A stretch of DNA of 51,107 nt from Paracoccaceae bacterium (GCA_014879735.1 JACSRN010000071.1:1-51107), one strand, 5' to 3'; shown: positions 8,763 to 17,906, counted from the first letter of the stretch. Translations and numbers: made by a program. The notes: generated from the sequence alone by a model not told the origin.

Positions 8763-9833
8763 GTGGCAGACTTGAGTTCGATCCGTATCGAAAACCTGAA
8801 CATGTTCTATGGGGTCTACCAGGCTCTGGTCGACATATCCCTGTCGGTGCGTTCGGGTACTCTGACGGCGGTGCTCGGACCCAGCGGATCGGGGAAAAGC
8901 ACGATGCTTTCCATTCTGGCGGGGATCCACATGCCCTCGTCGGGGCGCATCCTGGTCGATGATCGGGATGTGACGTTTCTGCCATCGGCCGAACGCAATG
9001 TCGGGCTGGTGTTCCAGAGCTATGCGTTGTTTCCGCATCTGTCGGTCTATGAGAACGTGGCCTTCCCCCTGCGTGTCCGCCACCTTCCCGAAGCCGACAT
9101 CCGCCCGCGGGTGATGGAGGCGCTGGATCGGGTTCGCATTTCCGATTTCGCGCGGCGCAAGCCCGCGCAGCTTTCGGGTGGACAGCAGCAGCGTGTGGCG
9201 ATCGCCCGCGCCATCGTCTTCCAGCCCAATGTCCTTCTGCTGGACGAGCCCCTGGCCGCGCTGGACCGCAAGCTGCGCGAGGAGGTGCGGCTGGAACTGC
9301 GCCATCTGCAGCGTGAACTGGGCATCACCACGCTTCTGGTCACGCATGACCAGGACGAGGCGATGTCGATGGCCGACGAGGTGGTGATCATGTCGGAGGG
9401 CCGCATCCAGCAGATTGCCGAGCCGCGCCAAGCCTATCACGAACCGGCCAACGAGTTTGTGGCGGGCTTTCTCGGTGTTGCCAACGTGTTCCGCGGACCG
9501 CTGCGCGCCGCGGCGGACCGTGTCTTCATCGAACTTCCGGGCGGCGAGCGTATCGCCGCGCATCCCGCGGGCAAGGGAATCGGCGGCACGGGCGCAATGG
9601 TCGGAATCCTGCGCCCCGAACAGATCGCCATTGTCGAACCGGGCACGAACGGCTCTGTCGTCGCCACCGTGCGCGAGACGGTTTTCCTGGGCGAGGGCGT
9701 CCGGGTGCATCTGCAAAGCGAGGGTGGTTTCGACTTCGTCGTCCAGACCGCCCAGACCAAGCGTGACTTTCCGGCGGGTAGCCGGGTGGGGCTGGCGTGG
9801 AACCCAGAGGATCTCTGGCTGCTGGCGAGCTGA
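8763..9833 (+). CDS. ABC transporter ATPase, spermidine/putrescine (PotA-like) type
   Basis: About 356 residues. Seen are Walker A LGPSGSGKST, the Q-loop region VFQSYALFPH, ABC signature LSGGQQQRV, Walker B VLLLDEPLAALD and the switch histidine in LVTHDQDEA, followed by a TOBE-like C-terminal domain. This is the CUT1/polyamine-type importer ATPase class. The start is uncertain. The frame is open to TTG 8676, but homology begins near the GTG at 8763 (VADLSSIRIENL), which I chose; TTG at 8772, preceded by AGGGTGG, is an alternative. It is followed in order by a binding protein and two permeases, a complete importer. It powers uptake at the inner membrane, probably of the nitrogenous substrate of the flanking enzymes. 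Confidence 0.9.
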   Translation: MADLSSIRIENLNMFYGVYQALVDISLSVRSGTLTAVLGPSGSGKSTMLSILAGIHMPSSGRILVDDRDVTFLPSAERNVGLVFQSYALFPHLSVYENVAFPLRVRHLPEADIRPRVMEALDRVRISDFARRKPAQLSGGQQQRVAIARAIVFQPNVLLLDEPLAALDRKLREEVRLELRHLQRELGITTLLVTHDQDEAMSMADEVVIMSEGRIQQIAEPRQAYHEPANEFVAGFLGVANVFRGPLRAAADRVFIELPGGERIAAHPAGKGIGGTGAMVGILRPEQIAIVEPGTNGSVVATVRETVFLGEGVRVHLQSEGGFDFVVQTAQTKRDFPAGSRVGLAWNPEDLWLLAS

Positions 9834-9886
9834 CGAAGACCAAGACCCGGGTCAACCGGGGTTCATCAACATGGGATATATCTGAC

Positions 9887-10903
9887 ATGAAAAACAACCT
9901 CGCGGTTGGCCTGATCGCTGTTGCCGCCGCTTCCCTGTCCTCCACTGCCATGGCCGAACCGGCCAAGGTGCTGCGCATCCTCACCGCCGGCGGCGAATGG
10001 ACTGATGCGGTGCAGAAATGCGTCGATGCGCCCTTCACCGAGAAATACGGCATCAAGGTCGAACTTGAGACGCCCGCGGGCTTTGCCAAGCTGGCGGGCA
10101 AGAACCAGGCCGGCAATGTCGACGTCGCGCTGATGGATCTGGAGACGACCGAGCTGGAGCGCGCGCAGGCCTCCGGCATGCTCGATCCCATCGACTGGGC
10201 GGCGGTGGCGCCGTTCGAGATGTTCCCCGATGCCCAGAAACCCTACGGTTTCGCCCATACCTACTTCTCGACCATCATGGCCTGGCGACCGGATGCGAAG
10301 GCGCCCGCGAACTGGCAGGAATTCTTCGACACCGAGAACTTTCCCGGCAAGCGGGCCCTGCCGGACTATCCCGGCTATGTGCTGGCCTTCGCGGCCCTGG
10401 CCGACGGCGTGCCGCCGGACGAGCTGTTCCCCCTCGATCTCGACCGTGCCTTCAAGACCCTGGAGCGGGTCAAGGGTGACGTGATCTGGTGGTCGGCCGG
10501 CGGGCAGGTGGCGCAGCTTCTCGACGACAACGAGGCGCAATATGCAATCGGCTGGTCCGGGCGGATCGTGAACAAGGATACCCTTGCCCATTCCTTTGTC
10601 GGCGGCATGCTCGAAACCTCGTGGTGGGGCGTGCCGAAGGGATCCGATCCGGCGATGCAGGAGGCGGCGATGCTGTACCTGCACGAATATTCCGATCCCG
10701 AAAAGCAGGCCTGCGTCGCCCAGTATATCAGCTATACCGGCCCCAGCCCGGCGCTGGATCCGCTGCTGCCCCAGGACCGTCTTGCCCAATTCCCCAACTA
10801 CAAGGCAAACCGGGACGTCCAGTTCGTGACCGACGGCAAGTGGTGGTATGACAACGCCGATGAGGTGGAACGTCGGTGGCAGGAATTCAAACTGACGCAA
10901 TAA
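9887..10903 (+). CDS. Periplasmic substrate-binding protein of polyamine/opine-type ABC importer
   Basis: 338 residues, PotD/PotF-like (SBP_bac family). The start ATG 9887 gives a clear signal peptide: MKNN, a hydrophobic alanine-rich core, and probable cleavage after AMA at residue ~22. Longer in-frame starts would bury this signal. The mature protein begins EPAKVLRIL and shows the usual tryptophan-rich binding cleft (DVIWWSAGGQVAQLL, SWWGVPKG). It captures the ligand in the periplasm for the permeases that follow. PotD-like proteins bind polyamines, opines, betaines and related cations, so the ligand cannot be fixed from sequence. It lies 53 bp after the ATPase gene and 73 bp before the first permease. 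Confidence 0.88.
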   Translation: MKNNLAVGLIAVAAASLSSTAMAEPAKVLRILTAGGEWTDAVQKCVDAPFTEKYGIKVELETPAGFAKLAGKNQAGNVDVALMDLETTELERAQASGMLDPIDWAAVAPFEMFPDAQKPYGFAHTYFSTIMAWRPDAKAPANWQEFFDTENFPGKRALPDYPGYVLAFAALADGVPPDELFPLDLDRAFKTLERVKGDVIWWSAGGQVAQLLDDNEAQYAIGWSGRIVNKDTLAHSFVGGMLETSWWGVPKGSDPAMQEAAMLYLHEYSDPEKQACVAQYISYTGPSPALDPLLPQDRLAQFPNYKANRDVQFVTDGKWWYDNADEVERRWQEFKLTQ

Positions 10904-10976
10904 GGCGCCATTGCGCGGGCCAGTGCTTCCCAACTGGCCCGCGACATCCAAACGACCGGGCTTTTGCGGAGACTAC

Positions 10977-11876
10977 ATGTCCAATCAGACCCAGACCGGC
11001 AAGGTCGTCCCAGGACGATACCTTGCCCGGACCAAGCCTGCGACGCGGAGGTTTTCAGGGCGGCTGCCAAGCGGTTTCGTCTGGGTGCTGCCGCTGCTGC
11101 TGCTGGTCGGCCTTGTCTTCAACCTGCCATTGCTGATGACTGCGGCATCCAGCCTTGTCGACCAGAAGACCGGCGCATTCACGCTGGGCAACTTCGAGCA
11201 GGTCGCGGCATCCAAGGTCTATCTGCCGGTGGTCTGGCGCACCATCCGCATCGCGCTTGTGGTATCTTTCGCCTGCGCGCTGATCGGCTACCCGCTGGCC
11301 TATTGGATGACCCGGCTGTCCCGCCGCGGCCAGACCGTTGCCCTGGCGATCATCGTGACCTCGTTCTGGGTCTCGATCCTGGTCCGGACCTATGCCTGGA
11401 TCGTGATCCTGGGCAATTCCGGTATCGTCAACCGGTTCCTGATGGCATCGGGCCTGACCGAAACGCCGGTCGAGTTTCTTTACAATGAACTCGGCGTGGC
11501 CATCGGAATGATCAATGTGCTTCTGCCCTTCATGCTGCTGCCGCTGTTTGCGGCGATGCTGCAGGTCGACCCGCGGCTGCGCCAGATCGCCTTCACGATG
11601 GGTGCCTCTTCATTCCAGTTCTTCTGGCGGGTGTTCTTTCCGCTGACGCTGCCCGCGCTTGGCGCGACCTTCATCCTGATCTCCATCCTGAGCCTTGGCT
11701 TCTACATCACACCGGCCATTCTCGGGGGCGGCAAGGTGCCGCTGATCGCCAATATGCTGGACATCCTGATCAACCAGTTCCCGCGCTGGAACCTGGCGGC
11801 GGCGATCTCGCTGGTGCTGCTGGTGCTGACCGTGGGGCTTTTCGTCGTCTATCAGCATCTGCGGAGGGTGGAATGA
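10977..11876 (+). CDS. ABC importer permease, PotB-like
   Basis: About 299 residues. The start ATG 10977 has GGAG (10968-10971) at good spacing; the upstream in-frame ATG at 10911 lacks one. Six or so membrane segments are visible, beginning with VWVLPLLLLVGLVFNLPLL. The binding-protein-dependent transport (EAA) loop near the C-terminal half reads FTMGASSFQFFWRVFFPLTLP, which docks on the ATPase. Shape and order match PotB/PotH-type polyamine permeases. The stop overlaps the next gene by 4 bp (ATGA), so the two permeases are coupled and should form a heterodimer. Confidence 0.9.
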   Translation: MSNQTQTGKVVPGRYLARTKPATRRFSGRLPSGFVWVLPLLLLVGLVFNLPLLMTAASSLVDQKTGAFTLGNFEQVAASKVYLPVVWRTIRIALVVSFACALIGYPLAYWMTRLSRRGQTVALAIIVTSFWVSILVRTYAWIVILGNSGIVNRFLMASGLTETPVEFLYNELGVAIGMINVLLPFMLLPLFAAMLQVDPRLRQIAFTMGASSFQFFWRVFFPLTLPALGATFILISILSLGFYITPAILGGGKVPLIANMLDILINQFPRWNLAAAISLVLLVLTVGLFVVYQHLRRVE

Positions 11877-12709
11877 ACGCGCATCTCGTTGCAGCACGGC
11901 GCCGCGAGCGGTGGCGGCGCTTGCCGCTGGCGACTGTGGGCATCCTGGTGCTGCTGTTTCTGGCCCTGCCGATCCTGGTCGTCGTGCCGATGTCATTCTC
12001 CAGCGCGGAATCGCTGCGCTTCCCGCCGCCAGGCCTGTCGCTGCGCTGGTACGAGGCATTCTTCAGCGATCCGCTCTGGCTGGAGGCGGCGCTGAACTCC
12101 CTGATCGTCGGGATCAGCTCCAGCACGATCGCCCTGGGCCTGGGCACCCTGGCGGCCTATGGCATCGTGCGTGGCACCTTCTGGGGGCGGGGCGCCCTGG
12201 AGACCAACTTCATCTCGCCGATGATCCTGCCGCCGGTGATCATTGCGGTGGCGCTTTACATCTTCTACGCGCGGATCGGCATTCTGGGGAACTATCTGGC
12301 GCTGATCGCCGCCCATGTCGTGATCGCCGTGCCCTATGTGGTCTTGCTGATGACGCTGGCGATCCGGTCCTTCGACATCAGGGTCGAGCAGGTCGCGCTG
12401 ACGCTGGGGGCCAGTCGCTGGCAGATGATGACCCGGGTGCTGATGCCCAACCTTCTGCCGAATGCCGCGGCGGCCTGGCTTTTCGCCTTCGTCATCAGCT
12501 TCGACGAGGTGGTGGTGACACTGTTCGTTTCGGGGACGCATCTCACCATTCCGAAGCGGATGTTCAATCAGCTGGTGCTGCAGATCAACCCGACCATCAC
12601 CGCCATCGCCACCATCCTCATCTGCTTCAGCCTGGCCGCGGTCGCATTGGCGGCATGGCTGAACCGAGGGAACGGCTTCGTTTCCAAGGCGGACGGCGAG
12701 GGGCATTGA
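11873..12709 (+). CDS. ABC importer permease, PotC-like
   Basis: 278 residues. The N-terminal membrane helix (VGILVLLFLALPILVVVPMS) is followed by the PotC-type FPPPGLSLRWYEAFF segment and further helices. The EAA loop reads TLGASRWQMMTRVLMPNL. It pairs with the preceding permease, with which it overlaps by 4 bp, to form the membrane channel of the importer. The gene ends 45 bp before the next SDR, which has its own strong ribosome site, so transcription probably continues through. Confidence 0.9.
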   Translation: MNAHLVAARRRERWRRLPLATVGILVLLFLALPILVVVPMSFSSAESLRFPPPGLSLRWYEAFFSDPLWLEAALNSLIVGISSSTIALGLGTLAAYGIVRGTFWGRGALETNFISPMILPPVIIAVALYIFYARIGILGNYLALIAAHVVIAVPYVVLLMTLAIRSFDIRVEQVALTLGASRWQMMTRVLMPNLLPNAAAAWLFAFVISFDEVVVTLFVSGTHLTIPKRMFNQLVLQINPTITAIATILICFSLAAVALAAWLNRGNGFVSKADGEGH

Positions 12710-12754
12710 AACATCCCCCGGCAACCGAATTTCTGACTGATCAAGGAGAACATC

Positions 12755-13534
12755 ATGTCACAGAGTGAAAGCCCGATCGCCTTCGTCACCGGCGGCAGGA
12801 GCGGCATCGGACGCGGCATCGCCTGGGCGCTGGCTGACAACGGTTTCGATGTCGTTGTGAACGATATCGCGGATGACGCGGAAGCTGCCGCCGCCATCGA
12901 GGGCATCAAGGAGCGCGGCCAGCGGGCCGCTTTCGTGAAAGGCGATGTGGCCGATCTGGACGCGCAGGCAGAAATCGTCGAGACCGCGTGGAACACCTTT
13001 GGCCGGATCGACACGCTGGTGAACAACGCCGGCGTCGGCGCGATGGTGCGGGGCGACCTGCTGGACGTTTCGGTCGAAAGCTACAACCGCTGCCTGAACG
13101 TGAACTTGCGCTCGCATTTCTTCATGACGCAGAAGATCGCCAAGCGGATGATCGCGGCCCCGTCGAACCACTACCGCAGCATCATCTGCATTTCCTCGAG
13201 CGGGGCGAAGATCGCCAGCATCCTGCGCGGCGAATACTGCATTTCCAAAGCCGGCATGACCATGCTGTCGCAGCTTTTCGCCACGCGGCTGGCGGAAGAG
13301 GGCATCGCCGTCCATGAGATCCGCCCCGGCCTGATCCGCACCAACATGACCTCTGCCCCGGCAGTGGTGGCGCGCTACGACGACATGATGGCCAAGGGCT
13401 TCACCCCGATCAACCGCTGGGGCATGCCCGAAGAGGTTGGCCGCAGCGTCGCCACGCTGGCGAAAGGCGCGTTCGGTTTCTCGACCGGCGGGCATTTCGA
13501 CATCGACGGCGGCATGCACATGCACCTGCTCTGA
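12755..13534 (+). CDS. Short-chain dehydrogenase/reductase (canonical)
   Basis: 259 residues. Start ATG 12755 follows AAGGAG. The cofactor motif VTGGRSGIGRGIA (11-23) and NNAGVG are present, and the full catalytic set is in place: S148 (CISSSG), Y161 and K165 (YCISK). It is FabG-like, probably an NAD(P)-dependent alcohol dehydrogenase or ketoreductase working on an intermediate of the cluster's pathway. Unlike the SDR at 5303-6070 it looks fully active. It is followed after 9 bp by a RidA-family gene, so it belongs to the same transcription unit. Confidence 0.88.
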   Translation: MSQSESPIAFVTGGRSGIGRGIAWALADNGFDVVVNDIADDAEAAAAIEGIKERGQRAAFVKGDVADLDAQAEIVETAWNTFGRIDTLVNNAGVGAMVRGDLLDVSVESYNRCLNVNLRSHFFMTQKIAKRMIAAPSNHYRSIICISSSGAKIASILRGEYCISKAGMTMLSQLFATRLAEEGIAVHEIRPGLIRTNMTSAPAVVARYDDMMAKGFTPINRWGMPEEVGRSVATLAKGAFGFSTGGHFDIDGGMHMHLL

Positions 13535-13543
13535 CGATCCGCC

Positions 13544-13918
13544 ATGGCTGAGATCGAGGCTTTCTCCCCCGGGCCGACCGGGGGCTATGCACAGGCGGTT
13601 GCGGTATCGGGCGCCGCCCGCATGGTTTTCGTCAGCGGCCAGACCGCCGAGGCGGCCGATGGTTCGGTGCCGGAGGGCTTTGCCGCGCAATGCCGCGCCG
13701 CCTGGGCCAATGTCGAGGCGCGGCTGGGCGCTGCGGGGCTGACGCTCGACCATCTGGTGAATGTCACCGTCTACCTGGCAGATCCGGCCTTCGCGGCCGA
13801 GAACCGGGTGGTGCGGGGCGCGGTGCTCGGCGCGCGGACGCCAGCGCTGACAGTGGTTTCCGCGCGGCTGCTCGATCCCGGCTGGCTGGTCGAGATCAAT
13901 GCGGTGGCGATGGCCTGA
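13544..13918 (+). CDS. RidA/YjgF/YER057c-family enamine/imine deaminase
   Basis: 124 residues, the standard length of a Rid-family trimer subunit. Seen are VFVSGQTA, LVNVTVYLAD, R98 in GARTP (aligning with the essential arginine of RidA) and E117 in VEINAVA. RidA proteins hydrolyse reactive enamine/imine intermediates to keto acids plus ammonia. As the last gene of a cluster that also encodes a PLP aminotransferase and an amine-oxidising flavoprotein, it probably removes imines released during catabolism. It may belong to a Rid subfamily rather than RidA itself. A strong terminator follows. Confidence 0.88.
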   Translation: MAEIEAFSPGPTGGYAQAVAVSGAARMVFVSGQTAEAADGSVPEGFAAQCRAAWANVEARLGAAGLTLDHLVNVTVYLADPAFAAENRVVRGAVLGARTPALTVVSARLLDPGWLVEINAVAMA

Positions 13919-13935
13919 CCATGCCCGGACAGGAA

Positions 13936-13965
13936 AAAGGGGCGCCCCCGGTCGGGCGCCCCTTT
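13936..13965. terminator. Two-way intrinsic terminator between convergent operons
   Basis: A perfect 9-bp stem, GGGGCGCCC (939-947 in the 13 kb numbering) with GGGCGCCCC (954-962), extended by AAA/TTT to 12 bp, with a 6-nt loop. T-rich tails occur on both strands (TTTCTT on +, TTTTT on -). It separates the RidA gene (+) from the mutase large-subunit gene (-). Confidence 0.85.
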
Positions 13966-13987
13966 CTTGTTCGGCCGTGGCCTGGCG

Positions 13988-15679
13988 TCAGAACGCGACC
14001 GACGGCTCGAATGTGCCGTAGGCCCGACGCCAGCGTTCGCAGATTTCGCCCACGGTCGCATAGGCCCGCACCGCCTCAAGCACGGCGGGCATCTGGTTTT
14101 CCCCCCGCGCGCAGGCCTGGTCGATTGCTGCAAGCGCCCGCTGCACGCGCGCGTTGTCGCGGGTGCGGCGAACCTCGGCGGTGCGGGCGTGCTGACGCTC
14201 GGTCGTCGCGGGATCCATGCGGAAGGCGGTGTTCGGCACATTGGGCCGTTCGGGATAGGTGTTGACCGTGACCCAGGGCCGCTGGCCGCTGTCCAGCCGC
14301 TTTTGCCGGAGTTGCGCGCCACGGTTCATGATCTCCCGCCCGAAGCCGCTGTCGATGACCCTGAGCGCCCCGCCGATCTGGTCGATGCGGGCAACCTGCG
14401 CCCACATGTCGTCGGCGGTGGTCTTGGTCAGCGTCTCGATGAAATAGGATCCGCCCAGCGGATCGATCGTGTCGGTAAAACCATGCTCCTGCGCAAGGAT
14501 CTGCTGGGTGCGGATGGCCACCCGGACCGATTCTTCGGTGGGGGTGCTGACCGCCTCGTCGTAAGAGGCAATGTAGACATAGCTGGCCCCGCCCAGCACA
14601 TAGGCCAGTGTGCCAAAGCCGATGCGCACGGTGTTGTTCAGCGGTTCCTGCAGGGTTTCCTGGCCGTGGCCATAGACCGTGGTCTTCAGCGCCAGCGATT
14701 CCGTCGCCACGGCGCCGTAGCGCTCGCGCAGCAGGCGCGCCCAGGTCCGGCGCAATGCCCGAAGATTGGCGACCGAGATGAAGAAGTCGTGCCGTTCGTC
14801 GGGGAACATGTGAAACAGCGGCGCCACCTTGTCGATGGGCAAGCCGCGCGCGACCAGAAGGTCAAGATAATGGATCGCATTGGCCAGTGCCAGCGAGGCA
14901 CCCCAGGTCGACCCCGCGCCGCCGGCGTTCAGGTGATTGTAGCAGACGGTGATCGGCGACCAATGGGCCGCGTTCTCGGCACACCAGACCACCGGATCCA
15001 CGGCAAGCCGCGCCGCCGGTTCCGCCGGAATGATCTGGGTGCCGCGCGCCAGATATTCCTTCAGCGGATCGTTCTGGAGGTTGACGGTATACTGACTGTA
15101 ATCCAGCCCCTGCTTTTCACCCAGCGCTGCGTAAAGCGCCGCGACAATCGGCCCGATGGCATTGCCCAGCGTGCCGACCCGCTTGACGGAACTGAGCGGG
15201 ATGCCCTCGAACAGCAGTTCCATATCGGCCAGCGTATCAATCGAGACGCCAACCTTGCCGACCTCGCCCGCCGACATCAGATCGTCGGAATCATAGCCGC
15301 ATTGGGTTGGCAGGTCGAAGGCGACGAGAATCTGCTCGACGCCCAGCCCGATCAGCTTCCTGAACCGCTTGTTGCACTCGACCGCCTCGCCATAGCCCGA
15401 ATAGGCCGAGATGACGAAGGGTTCGGTCCGGTACATTGTCGCAGAGTCGCCGCGAACGAAGGGATACTGGCCGGGAAATCCCAGGTCGCGGGCATAGTCG
15501 AAGCCAATCTTCTCCAGCGAGGCGGGGGAATAGAGCGGCTCTATCGTCTTGCCGATATCCACCTCGAAAGCGCGGCGCTCCGGCGTCCGGTCCAGGGCCG
15601 GGGTATAAAGCCGCTCCAGCCAGTCCTGATGCGCCTTCTGGATATCCGAGGGGCCGGGGGCTTGCCTGTCATTGGGCAT
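13988..15679 (-). CDS. B12-dependent acyl-CoA mutase, large (catalytic) subunit; substrate unknown
   Basis: About 563 residues from ATG 15679; it lacks the C-terminal B12 domain, which is encoded separately at 19428-19844. This matches the two-subunit layout of isobutyryl-CoA and 2-hydroxyisobutyryl-CoA mutases. TIM-barrel family blocks are clear: FPGQYPFVRG (68-77), AFDLPTQCGYDSD (120-132), LQNDPLKEYLARGT (201-214) and GGSYFIETL. Y93 and R212 align with Tyr89 and Arg207 of methylmalonyl-CoA mutase, but the usual WT(M/I)RQY block is FVISAY, so Arg87 becomes S91. The TMNGA block is TLGNA, and GYH is YNH (H249 kept). It therefore looks functional but is not a standard methylmalonyl- or isobutyryl-CoA mutase. 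The start overlaps the MeaB gene end by 11 bp. Confidence 0.85.
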   Translation of the reverse strand: MPNDRQAPGPSDIQKAHQDWLERLYTPALDRTPERRAFEVDIGKTIEPLYSPASLEKIGFDYARDLGFPGQYPFVRGDSATMYRTEPFVISAYSGYGEAVECNKRFRKLIGLGVEQILVAFDLPTQCGYDSDDLMSAGEVGKVGVSIDTLADMELLFEGIPLSSVKRVGTLGNAIGPIVAALYAALGEKQGLDYSQYTVNLQNDPLKEYLARGTQIIPAEPAARLAVDPVVWCAENAAHWSPITVCYNHLNAGGAGSTWGASLALANAIHYLDLLVARGLPIDKVAPLFHMFPDERHDFFISVANLRALRRTWARLLRERYGAVATESLALKTTVYGHGQETLQEPLNNTVRIGFGTLAYVLGGASYVYIASYDEAVSTPTEESVRVAIRTQQILAQEHGFTDTIDPLGGSYFIETLTKTTADDMWAQVARIDQIGGALRVIDSGFGREIMNRGAQLRQKRLDSGQRPWVTVNTYPERPNVPNTAFRMDPATTERQHARTAEVRRTRDNARVQRALAAIDQACARGENQMPAVLEAVRAYATVGEICERWRRAYGTFEPSVAF

Positions 15680-16715
15680 GGGGTGGGCCTTTGTCTTGCA
15701 AAATCTGGTCGGTGGCGGCGTGAACATCCAGCTTGCCGGAGAGAACCGGCGCGATCCATTCCGACAGCGCGGTGGCCGGATCGTCGCCGTGCCGGCTTTG
15801 CAGCCTGTCGAACAGCCGCTGCTTCAGCAGGGTCACAAGTTGCAAACGCACCCTTTCGCGCCGGCGGCGGTCCCCCGCCGGGCTATGCCGCAGCCAGCTT
15901 TCGAAGGCAGAGAACCACCCCGCCAGTTCGCCGATCGCCTGGCCGTTCAGGGCCGAGACCGCAATGACCGGCGGATGCCAGCTGCCACCCGGATCGTCGG
16001 GGGCGCCATAGCGGGCGGACAGCAGTTTGCGCGTGGCGCCAGGAATCGACACCATCATCGAGCGGTCGGCCTGCGAATGGCTGGCGCCGGGCAGGCCGGG
16101 AAACACCAGTGCCAGCATGTTTGAAAGATCGCGCGCCACGGCAGGCGCGCCGGGCAGGTCGCCCTTGTTCACGATATAGATGTCGCCCACCTCCAGCAGG
16201 CCCGCCTTCGCGGCCTGAACGGAATCGCCGAGACCGGGAACCGAGACGACCAGCGTGCAATCGGCGACGAAGGCGACCTCGACCTCGTTCTGTCCGACGC
16301 CCACGGTCTCGATCAGGATACGGCTGGCGCCATGGCCCGCCATGACCGTGCAAAGATCGAGTGCGGCGGCATTCAGGCCACCGGAATGCCCGCGCGCCGA
16401 CATCGAGCGGATGAAGATCCGGTCATTGCCCTCGCTGCGGGTCATCCGTACCCGGTCCCCCAACACCGCCCCGCCGGAAAACGGGCTGGCCGGATCGATC
16501 GCCAGAACGGCCACCATTTCGCCTTGCGATGCCCAATGGACGGCAAGCGCATCGACCAGCGTGGATTTGCCCGCGCCCGGCGGGCCGGTCACGCCAATCA
16601 CCAGTGCATCGCCGGCCTGCCGGATGCAGGCCCTCAGGATTTCACGCCAGTTGCCGCTCTGGTTCTCGACCCGCGTCAGGGCGGTGGCAAGCTGGCGGCG
16701 TGCAGACAGATCCAT
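15669..16715 (-). CDS. MeaB/ArgK-family GTPase, B12 mutase chaperone
   Basis: 348 residues, G3E P-loop GTPase. Seen are Walker A GPPGAGKST, the DPASPFSGGAVLGDR block, ETVGVGQNEVE (switch/G3 region) and NKGD (G4). Members of this family gate adenosylcobalamin loading and rescue inactive cofactor in their partner mutases (MeaB for methylmalonyl-CoA mutase, MeaH-type for hydroxyisobutyryl-CoA mutase). It starts 3 bp after the thiolase stop and its end overlaps the mutase large-subunit start by 11 bp, so it is surely the dedicated chaperone of this mutase. It is a separate protein, not fused as in IcmF. Confidence 0.92.
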   Translation of the reverse strand: MDLSARRQLATALTRVENQSGNWREILRACIRQAGDALVIGVTGPPGAGKSTLVDALAVHWASQGEMVAVLAIDPASPFSGGAVLGDRVRMTRSEGNDRIFIRSMSARGHSGGLNAAALDLCTVMAGHGASRILIETVGVGQNEVEVAFVADCTLVVSVPGLGDSVQAAKAGLLEVGDIYIVNKGDLPGAPAVARDLSNMLALVFPGLPGASHSQADRSMMVSIPGATRKLLSARYGAPDDPGGSWHPPVIAVSALNGQAIGELAGWFSAFESWLRHSPAGDRRRRERVRLQLVTLLKQRLFDRLQSRHGDDPATALSEWIAPVLSGKLDVHAATDQILQDKGPPHAQ

Positions 16716-16718
16716 CGC

Positions 16719-17906
16719 TCAGCCGACGCTCAACAGCAGCGCGTCGCCCTGGCCGAAGCCGCCGCATATCGAGGCGACGCCAAGCCCGCCACCGGCGCGG
16801 CGCAACCCCATCGCCAGGGTCATCACGATCCGCGCCCCGCTTGCGCCGAGCGGGTGGCCGATCGCCACTGCGCCGCCGGCAAGATTGGTGCGCGCCCGAA
16901 GGGCATCGGCCGCCGTCTGATCCCGGTCGGACAGGAACAACGTGCTGACCAGCGGCGTTGCGGCAAAAGCCTCGTTGATTTCGAAACGGGATATGTCCGC
17001 AACTGTCCTGCCCGCACGGTCAAGCAGTTTCGCGATTGCCACCGCCGGCATGTAGGAGCCTGACGTCGGCCCGCCCGCCACCTGAACATGCCCAAGCACC
17101 TGGGCCAGCGGCTGCAGCCCATGCGCTTGCGCAAAACCGCGCGACGCCAGCACCAGGAATGCAGCACCATCATTCAGCCCAGGCGCATTCCCCGGTGTGA
17201 CGGTCGGGCTGTCATAGACCGTTTTCAAGCCCGCAAGACGCTCTGGCGTCAGGTCGGCGCGCGGCGATTCATCGCGAAGAAGTTGCGCCCCGGGCAGGTC
17301 GACGGCAAACCTTTCGGCATCGAAGTACCCGTCCTCCTCGGCGGCCAGCGCCCGCTGGTGGCTGCCGAGGGCCCATTCATCCTGCGCCCTGCGGTCCACG
17401 CCCATGGCGATGGCCTCCTCGCCGGTATAGCGGGCGATGGCCTTGTCGAGGAAGTCGGCCCGCAAGGTCAGGGGATCGGAGACATCGACGCTTCCGGGCC
17501 GAATGCCGCGCTGTCGCGGCCAGAGAAACGGGGTGTTGCTGAGGCTCTCGAATCCGCCGCACATGACGGCATCGGCCTGACCTGTCAGCAGTTCGCGCCA
17601 GCCAAGGCCGATTGCGGTCATTCCCGAGCAGCACGCCCTGTCCACACCCAGGGACGGCAGCGTCTCGGGCAGGCCCGAATGTTCCAGCAGCGCCTGGCGG
17701 GTCGCGGTCAGCCGGTTCGCACCGATCATGCCGATGCCGGCGAACAGCGCGTCGATGTCCTCGCCCGGCAGGCCGCTGCGGCGCAAGGCCTCGGCCATGG
17801 CCAGCCCGCCAAGTTGCGGCGCAGGCAGGGATTTCAGGGCCCCGCCGAAACGGCCGAATGGCGTGCGCGCCACCGAAAGGATGACGATTTCGCTGTCCGC
17901 GCTCAC
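16719..17906 (-). CDS. Thiolase (acetyl-CoA acyltransferase)
   Basis: About 395 residues, the normal thiolase length. The start is GTG 17906, overlapping the TGA of the ligase gene as GTGA; the longer open frame upstream runs antisense-like through the ligase and lacks homology. Motifs: VARTPFGRFGGAL near the N-terminus, nucleophile C92 in RACCSGM, NEAFAATP, GHPLGASGARI (active-site His) and ICGGFGQG with the second cysteine. It should split a 3-ketoacyl-CoA with CoA. In this operon it likely acts on the product formed after the mutase step, or before it, giving acetyl- or propionyl-CoA. Confidence 0.9.
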   Translation of the reverse strand: MSADSEIVILSVARTPFGRFGGALKSLPAPQLGGLAMAEALRRSGLPGEDIDALFAGIGMIGANRLTATRQALLEHSGLPETLPSLGVDRACCSGMTAIGLGWRELLTGQADAVMCGGFESLSNTPFLWPRQRGIRPGSVDVSDPLTLRADFLDKAIARYTGEEAIAMGVDRRAQDEWALGSHQRALAAEEDGYFDAERFAVDLPGAQLLRDESPRADLTPERLAGLKTVYDSPTVTPGNAPGLNDGAAFLVLASRGFAQAHGLQPLAQVLGHVQVAGGPTSGSYMPAVAIAKLLDRAGRTVADISRFEINEAFAATPLVSTLFLSDRDQTAADALRARTNLAGGAVAIGHPLGASGARIVMTLAMGLRRAGGGLGVASICGGFGQGDALLLSVG

